Virus record (IMG/VR): IMGVR_UViG_3300011252_000208
Span: 1 to 55,802 of that record
Reading direction: 5' to 3' (one strand)
Length of the DNA stretch: 55,802 nt
Source of the DNA: a virus
Shown here one piece after another: positions 24,335 through 29,393 of the stretch (position 1 is its first letter; each line of letters starts with the position of its first letter). Below the pieces are notes generated by a model. That model was not told the DNA's origin. It did not search any database and was given only the letters and a program-made list of their open reading frames with translations. The translations under genes were made by a program, and so were the position numbers.

Positions 24335-24361
24335 GTTTCCGATTGGCGTATGTCGCGCGGT

Positions 24362-24538
24362 TTATGTGATGCCAGAAAATCGCGTTGCGCGACTAGGCGC
24401 GGCAATCTGTGGCGCTGGGTGTGAGACTGTTTTAACATGTCTGGTATTTTTCTTGACCAGCTTATTGCCGCGATAATTGGCTGGGCGTTTTGATTGCGCG
24501 GCGCGGCGCTGTGCGCGATTTGGTTTGGTATTCTGCAT
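24362..24538 (-). CDS. Small basic NRAQRRA protein
   Basis: A 58-residue basic protein starting MQNTKPNRAQRRAAQSKRPA. Chosen over a longer minus-strand frame (24106-24609) because it has a GAAGGG ribosome binding site seven bases upstream and ends shortly before a strong terminator. It also carries the NRAQRRA motif that I have seen at the start of small phage proteins. No further domain is visible. It follows the amidoligase gene by 74 bases, with a hairpin between. Function unknown; possibly nucleic-acid or ribosome-associated because of its charge. Confidence 0.55.
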   Translation of the reverse strand: MQNTKPNRAQRRAAQSKRPANYRGNKLVKKNTRHVKTVSHPAPQIAAPSRATRFSGIT

Positions 24539-24576
24539 TGTGTTTCCCTTCGCTGTGGTGGCGGTATTGCCAGTGA

Positions 24577-24599
24577 TAGAGCCGCGCGTTGCGGCTCTA
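24577..24599 (-). terminator. Hairpin after the amidoligase gene
   Basis: A perfect 9-bp stem TAGAGCCGC/GCGGCTCTA with a 5-base loop, 13 bases beyond the amidoligase stop. No T-tract follows on either strand, so it may be an attenuator or stabilising hairpin rather than a strong terminator. Confidence 0.5.
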
Positions 24600-24612
24600 C
24601 TGCGAGCAATAC

Positions 24613-25806
24613 TTAGCGGCGCGCTATGGTGTCGATACGGTCAAACCAGTAATCGTAATCATCATCCGTGGTGCGCGCCCATATGCTAGGATTAGACAAA
24701 TCTTGCACTACATCTGTGCGCGCTGTCACTTCGTCCCATGTCTCTAAGATTTGATAGCGTGTGTAGTCAGTACCATCACCATAGCTGTGCCCTTGTGCTT
24801 GCTGTGTGTGGGTCACAAGCGCGCTATCGCCTATACGGTTGCGGATTTCGGAAACCATGCGGCGCACGCTTGTTTCTGCTACCCCTGTGGCAAGTATGAT
24901 TTCGTGCGTTGTCGCGCCGCGATCTGTGCGCAACATGTCATACACGTTGCGTATGCGGCGCGCCTGTGCAGCAAACGCGCTTGCGCCTGTGCGCGGTGTT
25001 GTGTGCGTTACTGTGGTCATCTGTGGGCGTGGGTGCCGTGTCTCAATGCTGTGCTGTGCGATGTTCAAAAGCAATTGCACCCATTTTTGAATTTTGATCG
25101 TTTCCGTGGTGCCGCCTGCCTGCCGAAATTCAATGGTCTGCTTGCCTTGTTCAAAATTCTGCAAATTGATGTTGGTGAATTTGCCGTGCAATTCGGTCAT
25201 GGCGCGCACAATTTCGCTTGTATCGGTTGCGCGCTTTACGTTGCGGATCATGCCTGCGGTGATTTGATGCCCCATAAATTGACTAAAATGTGGGTGTCCC
25301 TCTGTGCGTGATTTTTGATGTAGCGAATTGATAATATCTTGCTGGTCATACATGCGGACAATAATATCACGCAGTTGCTCTGTGGTAATTGGGTCTTCAG
25401 TTCTATTTTCAAGACTAATCATGCGCCCAGTGCGTTGTGTGTAAGCGATACTCTCGCGGCAAAACATTTCACGCTCACGCTCTGTTTTGACGTTAAGCAA
25501 GCGGCGTGTGGACATGTGAACATGACAACCGCAACCGCCGCGTGATGATGACCGCTCTGGAATAGTCGCGCCGCCACGTACTGAGCTATTGAACATTTCT
25601 TCAACCGCTGCCCACGCAAAAGCGCAATCGACTAAAATGGGCGTATTGGTTTCACTGTTTACAACGCCGCAATCGCTGCACGTTGTGAAGCCTTCAACGC
25701 CGTCTCTGCGATACTGATCGGCTTGTGTGTGCTGTGTGATATTGCCTGAAAACTCAGGCTCGAAACCAAATGGCAGGGCGTTCTCTGTGTGGGTTTGTAC
25801 TGGCAT
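24613..25806 (-). CDS. Putative amidoligase (COOH-NH2 ligase fold) with C-terminal winged helix
   Basis: A 397-residue protein. Residues 13-255 match the amidoligase-2 pattern: FGFEPEFSG (E16, E18), CGCHVHMS (H95, H97) and QTIEFRQAGGTTETIKIQKW (E226, R228). These are the expected metal- and ATP-binding positions of glutamine-synthetase-like ligases that join a carboxylate to an amine. A Cys pair CSDC (43-46) adds a knuckle. Residues 282-352 form a winged helix (GATTHEIILATGVAETSVRR). The start has an AGGAGAG ribosome binding site. The gene is unusually rich in GCGC compared with neighbours, a sign of separate origin. A gamma-glutamylcyclotransferase-like gene lies 1 kb upstream. The substrate is unknown. 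Confidence 0.75.
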   Translation of the reverse strand: MPVQTHTENALPFGFEPEFSGNITQHTQADQYRRDGVEGFTTCSDCGVVNSETNTPILVDCAFAWAAVEEMFNSSVRGGATIPERSSSRGGCGCHVHMSTRRLLNVKTEREREMFCRESIAYTQRTGRMISLENRTEDPITTEQLRDIIVRMYDQQDIINSLHQKSRTEGHPHFSQFMGHQITAGMIRNVKRATDTSEIVRAMTELHGKFTNINLQNFEQGKQTIEFRQAGGTTETIKIQKWVQLLLNIAQHSIETRHPRPQMTTVTHTTPRTGASAFAAQARRIRNVYDMLRTDRGATTHEIILATGVAETSVRRMVSEIRNRIGDSALVTHTQQAQGHSYGDGTDYTRYQILETWDEVTARTDVVQDLSNPSIWARTTDDDYDYWFDRIDTIARR

Positions 25807-25850
25807 TTTTTACTCTCCTATAAGGCGAACGGGTTATTCCGTGTCGCTCT

Positions 25851-25886
25851 TTATATATATAGCCCTATTTTCAACCTACTTGTCAA
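25851..25886 (-). promoter_or_regulatory. Putative promoter of the amidoligase gene
   Basis: On the minus strand a perfect TTGACA (25886-25881) is followed 17-19 bases later by an AT stretch CTATATATATAA containing TATATA. The transcript would have a 5' leader of about 40-50 bases before ATG 25806. Confidence 0.55.
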
Positions 25887-25935
25887 CACCATTATCACGA
25901 AATGTTTCAACTTGTAACATCAAGTGATAAGACTT

Positions 25936-25993
25936 ACCATTGGTCAACTTTTAAACCATTAGTCAATTTTCAAAACATTCAGTCAACTTCCAA
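25936..25993. repeat. Three iteron-like direct repeats (TTGAC boxes)
   Basis: Units ACCATTGGTCAACTTTTAA (25936-25954), ACCATTAGTCAATTTTCAA (25955-25973) and AACATTCAGTCAACTTCCAA (25974-25993) lie head to tail. Each carries GTCAA (TTGAC on the minus strand), spaced 19-20 bases, about two helical turns. Possible operator or replication-initiator sites. Confidence 0.6.
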
Positions 25994-26005
25994 ACCGTTG
26001 GAAAG

Positions 26006-26021
26006 CCGAACAATTGTTCGG
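26006..26021. promoter_or_regulatory. Palindromic element, copy 1
   Basis: A perfect 16-bp palindrome CCGAACAATTGTTCGG, followed by GTTTG. It is in non-coding DNA between the amidoligase promoter and the 26146 gene. Other copies: 26735-26748, 27707-27720 and 27817-27834. Confidence 0.7.
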
Positions 26022-26068
26022 GTTTGTATGTGCGTGGTGCGGTGTGGATATGATAAAGGGCCGAGGTA

Positions 26069-26133
26069 TATAATACCCCGACCCCGACCCCGATTGATCC
26101 CGACCCGATCCCGAAGGCCCGACCCCGAAGAGT
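26069..26133 (-). repeat. G-rich TCGGG tract, potential G-quadruplex
   Basis: The plus strand reads as repeated ACCCCG/ATCCCG units; the minus strand, which is the sense of flanking genes, has eight or more runs of three or four G separated by two to seven bases. This fits the usual G3+N1-7 rule for quadruplex formation. It lies 3' of the 26146 gene. Confidence 0.6.
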
Positions 26134-26145
26134 CAGGCCCGATTG

Positions 26146-26349
26146 TTAAGAAGAAACGTCCGCTTCTGTTTCTTCTAATACTTCCATTGCGTGCTCAAGT
26201 GCTTCCTGATCGCTATCAATACCGTAGCAAGTAAAGCAATGGTAATCGACCCACTGCCCCCCGATAGGTGCCTGAAGATTAAAAGTTGCGGCTTCATTCC
26301 ACTGAAGCCGAAAATGCTCACCGTTGTGTTCTACTTCCCAATGTTTCAT
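26146..26349 (-). CDS. Small acidic hypothetical protein
   Basis: A 67-residue protein starting MKHWEVEHNGEHFRLQWNEA, then IGGQWVDYHCFTCYGIDSDQ and an acidic C-terminus (HAMEVLEETEADVSS). The start ATG at 26349 shares the TAATG junction with the upstream stop; a 14-codon longer frame is rejected. It contains CFTC and several aromatic residues. I do not recognise the family. It is co-transcribed with 26349-26606 from a strong promoter and sits between the amidoligase and cyclotransferase genes, so it may belong to that system. Confidence 0.55.
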   Translation of the reverse strand: MKHWEVEHNGEHFRLQWNEAATFNLQAPIGGQWVDYHCFTCYGIDSDQEALEHAMEVLEETEADVSS

Positions 26350-26606
26350 TATTCTGTCTCCCGCTTGTAAAAGAAATCGCCTGTTGTCCATACATGAAAA
26401 TTGTCATGCTTTCGCAACCTGATTTGTGCGTAATACTCAGCACAACCGTTCGGCACATTGTCTGTATATTCTAATTCAAGTTCGCCGCAATATAGCTTGT
26501 CAATCTCTTTTGAAACTAACGCTTCAATGTCTAACTTTTCATTTGGCCCTAGACGGCGATTGCAAAGTAACTCGCCGGTATGATTGTTTTCGATTGTTAA
26601 AAACAT
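26349..26606 (-). CDS. Small hypothetical protein of the amidoligase island
   Basis: An 85-residue protein starting MFLTIENNHTGELLCNRRLG and ending HVWTTGDFFYKRETE. The ATG at 26606 has AGGAG seven bases upstream and a well-formed promoter at 26631-26659. The longer frame to 26858 crosses the promoter, a palindrome and a terminator, so it is rejected. The chain is mixed alpha/beta with EALVSKEIDKLYCGELELEY. I know no family. Its stop is coupled (TAATG) to the next gene. Possible partner of the amidoligase system by location only. Confidence 0.55.
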   Translation of the reverse strand: MFLTIENNHTGELLCNRRLGPNEKLDIEALVSKEIDKLYCGELELEYTDNVPNGCAEYYAQIRLRKHDNFHVWTTGDFFYKRETE

Positions 26607-26630
26607 AGCGTTCTCCTTTTTGCTAACACC

Positions 26631-26659
26631 TATATAACGTGAGTCAACCACCAGGTCAA
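26631..26659 (-). promoter_or_regulatory. Sigma70-type promoter for 26606 operon
   Basis: On the minus strand TTGACC (26659-26654), a 17-base spacer and TATATA (26636-26631). The spacer itself contains a second TTGAC, giving a direct repeat like the TTGAC iterons at 25936-25993. Start codon follows about 25 bases after -10. Confidence 0.6.
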
Positions 26660-26734
26660 CAAGTATTTTAAATAAGTTTACCCGGTGCAATTTAACCGGT
26701 CCGGGCGACTCCGGGCGCTCCGGGTAAATAAACA

Positions 26735-26748
26735 CGAACAATTGTTCG
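26735..26748. promoter_or_regulatory. Palindromic element, copy 2
   Basis: A perfect 14-bp palindrome CGAACAATTGTTCG followed by GGTTC, between the 26606 promoter and the terminator of the cyclotransferase operon. Confidence 0.7.
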
Positions 26749-26763
26749 GGTTCTATTCCGGGC

Positions 26764-26794
26764 AAAAAAATACCCGGTGAATTAACACCGGGTA
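26764..26794 (-). terminator. Rho-independent terminator after the cyclotransferase gene
   Basis: A 9-bp stem TACCCGGTG/CACCGGGTA (26771-26794) with a 6-base loop; on the minus strand it is followed by TTTTTTTGCC. It lies 5 bases beyond the 26800 stop codon. Confidence 0.85.
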
Positions 26795-26799
26795 AAAGT

Positions 26800-27207
26800 T
26801 TATGCGACTTCTGTTTTCCCCGCTTCGTTTGCCGCAACCCGAAGGCAATAATCATCAAGCCCGAAGTCCCGATACCCTTCTTCGATCATGTCGAAGTAGT
26901 GCTGACTTGGAGGCCCGACATAGTTTTTATTATTCATTTCATACACTAACCATCCGCCGTTAATCTTCCGACGATTGTAAAGCGTTGGATACCCTTCCAA
27001 TATATCCAGTGCTTCTAGGCAACTAGGCGTGATGGCCCATAGCGCAACGGGGCATATGCTGTCCCGATCCCGAACAATGTCAGCAACGCCCCGAAAAACT
27101 AGCCGAGTGTCGGGCAGGTAGAACCCGCCCATCGGTTTAGCTAACGGGCAACGTGCTTCCATTGCCCGACGATTAGTATTCATGCCATAGGCCATATAAA
27201 GCATCAT
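26800..27207 (-). CDS. Gamma-glutamylcyclotransferase-like (GGCT/AIG2 fold) protein
   Basis: This 135-residue protein matches the GGCT-like fold. The N-terminal strand and loop are MMLYMAYGMNTN (YG-x-N glycine loop, residues 7-10). The core is LVFRGVADIV, then CPVALWAITPSCLEALDILE and GYPTLYNRR, where E71 is the expected catalytic acid. The C-terminal GYRDFGLDDYCLRVA helix is typical. GGCT enzymes cleave gamma-glutamyl amide bonds, releasing 5-oxoproline. Start 27207 is two bases after the upstream stop. Together with the amidoligase it suggests opposite or sequential reactions on a glutamyl amide. Substrate unknown. Confidence 0.85.
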   Translation of the reverse strand: MMLYMAYGMNTNRRAMEARCPLAKPMGGFYLPDTRLVFRGVADIVRDRDSICPVALWAITPSCLEALDILEGYPTLYNRRKINGGWLVYEMNNKNYVGPPSQHYFDMIEEGYRDFGLDDYCLRVAANEAGKTEVA

Positions 27208-27209
27208 GT

Positions 27210-27515
27210 TTACACCGACACCCATTCACTGTCGCCAAGCTCCCGAACAGTCTCACCGTCCTTGACAAGATACTGCCGCAGGTTACGCTGACATACGCGA
27301 TAATCAGAACCGCTGAGTTCTAACAGGCCGTTGATACGATCCCGCGTTGTGACGGTGGGCCAATCTGCGAGAGTAAACCACAGTTTACTTTTGCCTCGCT
27401 CTGCGATCAAGTTTCCGTGCAGCCATACACTATAGCCGTCCGTATTAGTCCGCTGTGCCGAAGCCTTCTCACCTTTTAAGAAAGCGGACATGATTTTCTT
27501 TGTTTCTTTTCTCAT
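27210..27515 (-). CDS. Conserved phage hypothetical (HGN.IA..LW..W.T.TTRDRLNGL type)
   Basis: A 101-residue protein: MRKETKKIMSAFLKGEKASA, then TNTDGYSVWLHGNLIAERGK, SKLWFTLADWPTVTTRDRIN and GLLEL. This succession of LHGN-IA, LW-x(4)-W-x-T-x-TTRDRINGL is a small family I know from many unrelated tailed phages; no activity has been assigned to my knowledge. It is the first gene of the cyclotransferase operon and lies below a promoter with paired ATCCCACA boxes. The RBS is AAAGGA. It is probably an early, host-interaction or regulatory protein. Confidence 0.65.
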   Translation of the reverse strand: MRKETKKIMSAFLKGEKASAQRTNTDGYSVWLHGNLIAERGKSKLWFTLADWPTVTTRDRINGLLELSGSDYRVCQRNLRQYLVKDGETVRELGDSEWVSV

Positions 27516-27548
27516 GTGTCTGTCCTTTCATTTACTAGACAAACAACA

Positions 27549-27577
27549 TGTATCCCACATTATCCCACATGTCAACA
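27549..27577 (-). promoter_or_regulatory. Promoter with doubled TGTGGGAT operator-like boxes
   Basis: On the minus strand TTGACA (27577-27572) is followed by TGTGGGATAATGTGGGATA, a direct repeat of TGTGGGATA. The -10 at 17 bases is weak (TACATG), so an activator may be needed. The 14-mer CACATTATCCCACA (27558-27571) recurs exactly at 28584-28597. Confidence 0.5.
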
Positions 27578-27599
27578 ATTAAAATAATAAAGTTGAAAT

Positions 27600-27644
27600 A
27601 AAAAAACCCCCGCTGTTGCAGTGCGAAACCTAGCCGAGCGGGGG
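27600..27644 (-). terminator. Rho-independent terminator after the small terminase unit
   Basis: An 8-bp stem CCCCCGCT/AGCGGGGG (27607-27614 and 27637-27644) with a 22-base loop; on the minus strand it is followed by seven or more T. It separates the small terminase transcript from the 27515 promoter. Confidence 0.75.
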
Positions 27645-27706
27645 TAGTTGAGTAAAGAGGAGTAATGCAGCGCCAAGATGCCTGACCCCGGCCTGTTTGT
27701 CAAACG

Positions 27707-27720
27707 CGAACAATTGTTCG
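27707..27720. promoter_or_regulatory. Palindromic element, copy 3
   Basis: A perfect 14-bp palindrome CGAACAATTGTTCG followed by GGTTG, in non-coding DNA. Confidence 0.7.
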
Positions 27721-27731
27721 GGTTGTGATTG

Positions 27732-27766
27732 CCGGGGGTCAAGGTCTGTCAACGGTTGACCCCCGG
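27732..27766. repeat. Inverted repeat, 11-bp arms
   Basis: Arms CCGGGGGTCAA (27732-27742) and TTGACCCCCGG (27756-27766) with a 13-base loop. A very stable hairpin in RNA, or a cruciform/operator in DNA; no T-tract follows. Confidence 0.6.
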
Positions 27767-27816
27767 TTCTGCCCGGCGACCCAAAGTGTACCCGGCAGGT
27801 TCCCCGGAACCCCGAT

Positions 27817-27834
27817 CCCGAACAATTGTGCGGG
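27817..27834. promoter_or_regulatory. Palindromic element, copy 4 (one mismatch)
   Basis: CCCGAACAATTGTGCGGG: the 18-bp form of the palindrome with one mismatched pair, followed by TTC. A related inverted repeat GTACCCGAA/TTCGGGTAC lies at 27924-27947. Confidence 0.6.
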
Positions 27835-28040
27835 TTCCCCGACCCGGCCCGATCCCGGCCCGATTGCAGGCAACCGGGGGTAAAAGACTTAACATAATAC
27901 TTGTTTGTGATAGGGGGGCTACAGTACCCGAACAAGTCTTCGGGTACCCCGACCCCCGAAAGACCCGACTTGGCCCCCTGCGGGCCTTCAGATCGCCCCG
28001 ACGATGGCCCTGCGGCCCTACCCGCCAAGCCCAGCCCCGA

Positions 28041-28547
28041 TCAGTGCGGCTTTTCGCTAATTTCTGTTAAGTGTTCTGGTTCTGTTGCTTCAGGTGTTAC
28101 ATCGATCATTCGGCTTTTAGCCCGATCCATGATGACTTGCAGCTTTTTAGTTATTTCGTCTTTATCCATGCTGTCTATTTTTTCGTGCGTTACATGGCTG
28201 CGGTTGACCATGAGGCCGGCCACTTTGAGGCGCAGTTCTTCTGCTTTAATTGCTGCGCTATAGTTTCCTGCGGCCCACGCTTCATCGCGGAGCATCTGCA
28301 TATCCCGAACAGATTTGGTTATGTTGACTCCATACTTTGATTCTAGTTCGACGCGCATTTCTTCTAGTCGTTCCCGAACGTGTGGCGTGTTGAGTAGTTG
28401 CACGGCTTGTACGTTTGGGTGTTTGTATCCTGCGGCTCTAGCTGCTGCTGTTTGTGTCATGTCTTTATGCAGGAAGTTATTTAGGAATGTTTGCTGCTGT
28501 GGTTTGAGTGAAGGCCCGTTTGGATTTTTTTCCCCGACTTTTGGCAT
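28041..28547 (-). CDS. Terminase small subunit-like protein
   Basis: A 168-residue protein starting MPKVGEKNPNGPSLKPQQQT. Residues about 18-60 (QQTFLNNFLHKDMTQTAAAR, AAGYKHPNVQAVQLLNTPHV) match the N-terminal helix-turn-helix of phage small terminases, which recognise the packaging site. A helical oligomerisation region with RLKVAGLM and an acidic tail follow. Start 28547 has AGGGA eight bases upstream; a longer frame from 28598 is rejected. It lies about 12 kb upstream of the large terminase and next to the divergent control region, an unusual place. A pac site may lie nearby. Confidence 0.7.
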   Translation of the reverse strand: MPKVGEKNPNGPSLKPQQQTFLNNFLHKDMTQTAAARAAGYKHPNVQAVQLLNTPHVRERLEEMRVELESKYGVNITKSVRDMQMLRDEAWAAGNYSAAIKAEELRLKVAGLMVNRSHVTHEKIDSMDKDEITKKLQVIMDRAKSRMIDVTPEATEPEHLTEISEKPH

Positions 28548-28645
28548 GCTGCGAATCCCTGCTGTGGTGCCCCCGATCAATAGCACATTATCCCACAAGT
28601 GCGCAAGTCCTTATCACGGTATTGGCGGCATTAGATTAACATCAA

Positions 28646-28680
28646 GGGGGGGTAGTATATATACCCCCCTGTAAAGGGGG
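28646..28680. promoter_or_regulatory. Mutually exclusive G/C hairpins
   Basis: GGGGGGTA (28647-28654) can pair with TACCCCCC (28662-28669), and the same C-run can instead pair with the GGGGG at 28676-28680. No T-run follows, so this looks more like a switch or cruciform than a terminator. Confidence 0.4.
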
Positions 28681-28841
28681 TACCGTGCTTACCGTAAAAT
28701 AACGCATTGATTTTATTCAACAATTTACGGTAAAACGGGTTTTTACCGTGCTTACCGTAAATCCTTAACCCATTGATATTGTTTAACATTCTACGTTACG
28801 TTAAGCGCGGTAAAATTTAACGTGAATTTTTTTACCGTAAA
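28681..28841. repeat. 63-bp imperfect tandem duplication with TTTACCGTAAA boxes
   Basis: The 18-mer TACCGTGCTTACCGTAAA occurs exactly at 28681-28698 and 28744-28761, 63 bases apart, and each is followed by a related CATTGAT segment. The palindrome TTTAC-C/G-GTAAA occurs at 28688-28698 (one end mismatch), 28724-28734, 28751-28761 (one end mismatch) and 28831-28841. Half-boxes are scattered between. Confidence 0.75.
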
Positions 28842-28906
28842 TTATCCAATGAAATCAATGGGGCGGTTTTTAGTGAAAATGGCTATTATTTTATTTACAT
28901 TTGCTA

Positions 28907-28935
28907 TTGACACTAGGACTTTCTGGGATTAGGTA
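28907..28935 (+). promoter_or_regulatory. Early promoter for the plus-strand operon
   Basis: A perfect TTGACA (28907-28912) with a 17-base spacer to TAGGTA (28930-28935). The leader continues TATAGCAAAAGGAAAATGACAA to ATG 28971, with AAAGGA as the ribosome binding site. Confidence 0.6.
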
Positions 28936-28970
28936 TGGTGTTATCTTTTATAGCAAAAGGAAAATGACAA

Positions 28971-29393
28971 ATGAAACCACAAGAGATATTTGACGCAGCT
29001 TCGGTTCATTTGATGGGCATGGACGGCCCGTCATTGGACGAGAACAATGACGCTTGCGTGTACCGTGGGTATGACGATGATTGTGAGTACAACGGTCAGA
29101 AGTGTGCCGTTGGCTTGTTCATTGCTGACGAGTATTACAGCCCCGACTTAGAGGGTCAGGGTATAAGCGGTGGACAGGCTGTTGCTGACGCTGTTGCGGC
29201 GTCATGGGGTCAAGATGATTTAACTGTCGATCAGATAAGTTTGTTGGCTGATTTACAGAACGCGCATGATGAAACGTCTAGGGGCAGTTCGTTAATACCT
29301 GACCATACTTGGTCTAAGAACATTGTTGCCGCTTTAGACGGTGTAGCCACCAAGTTTCACCTACGCTTTGATCCGAAGGGGGCCAGCGCATGA
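28971..29393 (+). CDS. Conserved early hypothetical protein
   Basis: A 140-residue acidic protein, first gene of the plus-strand operon. MKPQEIFDAASVHLMGMDGP is followed by CVYRGYDDDCEYNGQKCAVG and LFIADEYYSPDLEGQGI. The cysteine-bearing CAVGLFI-DEYY segment recurs in uncharacterised phage early proteins that I have seen. Acidic composition is common for early host-takeover proteins. Its stop overlaps the next start (ATGA), so translation is coupled. No catalytic residues can be assigned. Confidence 0.6.
   Translation: MKPQEIFDAASVHLMGMDGPSLDENNDACVYRGYDDDCEYNGQKCAVGLFIADEYYSPDLEGQGISGGQAVADAVAASWGQDDLTVDQISLLADLQNAHDETSRGSSLIPDHTWSKNIVAALDGVATKFHLRFDPKGASA

Larger units (their letters stand above)
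24048..24361. other. Non-coding region with composition switch, A/T tract and terminator
   Basis: No credible gene is seen in this 314-base gap. From left to right it holds a TTGACA/TGTGGGATTATG element (24094-24109), and a long A/T tract with runs of T, A and T at about 24117-24153. A G/C-rich stretch (24155-24215), a doubled ATCCCG at 24224-24236, an AACATTTGTTCGTG half-site (24281-24294) and the terminator at 24310-24334 follow. Plus-strand composition flips from A/C-rich to G/T-rich inside this gap. Confidence 0.55.
25807..26145. other. Non-coding control region upstream of the amidoligase gene
   Basis: No gene is seen. This 339-base region contains the amidoligase promoter (25851-25886), three 19-20-base TTGAC repeats (25936-25993), a 16-bp perfect palindrome (26006-26021) and a G-rich TCGGG tract (26069-26133) downstream of the 26146 gene. 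A plus-strand frame at 25902-26234 is not supported by composition or family. Confidence 0.6.
27516..28040. other. Non-coding GC-rich region with palindromes
   Basis: A 525-base gap without a credible gene; a minus-strand frame at 27630-28028 is a by-product of the GC-rich repeats. It contains the promoter of 27515, a strong terminator (27600-27644), two GAACAATTG palindromes (27707, 27817), an 11-bp inverted repeat CCGGGGGTCAA/TTGACCCCCGG (27732-27766) and a 9-bp inverted repeat around 27924-27947. Many CCCGA/TCGGG pentamers are also present. Confidence 0.6.
28548..28970. promoter_or_regulatory. Divergent control region, candidate replication origin or operator cluster
   Basis: No gene is seen in these 423 bases between the divergent small terminase and early operon. 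It holds a CACATTATCCCACA box (28584-28597), competing G/C hairpins (28646-28680) and an imperfect 63-bp tandem duplication starting at 28681 and 28744. It also has four TTTACCGTAAA-type palindromes, a T-tract and the plus-strand promoter at 28907. The layout resembles iteron-type origins or multi-operator early regions. Confidence 0.55.

Noticed and set aside
24106-24609. Minus-strand frame of 167 residues
   Set aside because: It crosses a terminator, an A/T tract and non-coding DNA. A different frame (24362-24538) has a ribosome binding site and a recognisable NRAQRRA motif.
24751-25311. Plus-strand frame of 186 residues over the amidoligase gene
   Set aside because: It is antisense to a well-supported enzyme with conserved motifs, and is Cys-rich by chance from GCGC-rich DNA.
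26607-26858. Longer N-terminus for the 26349 gene
   Set aside because: It would run through a promoter, palindrome and terminator. The ATG at 26606 has AGGAG and fits a normal small protein.
27630-28028. Minus-strand frame of 132 residues
   Set aside because: It is made of Gly/Pro/Ser from GC-rich palindromes, lacks a ribosome binding site and overlaps several regulatory repeats.
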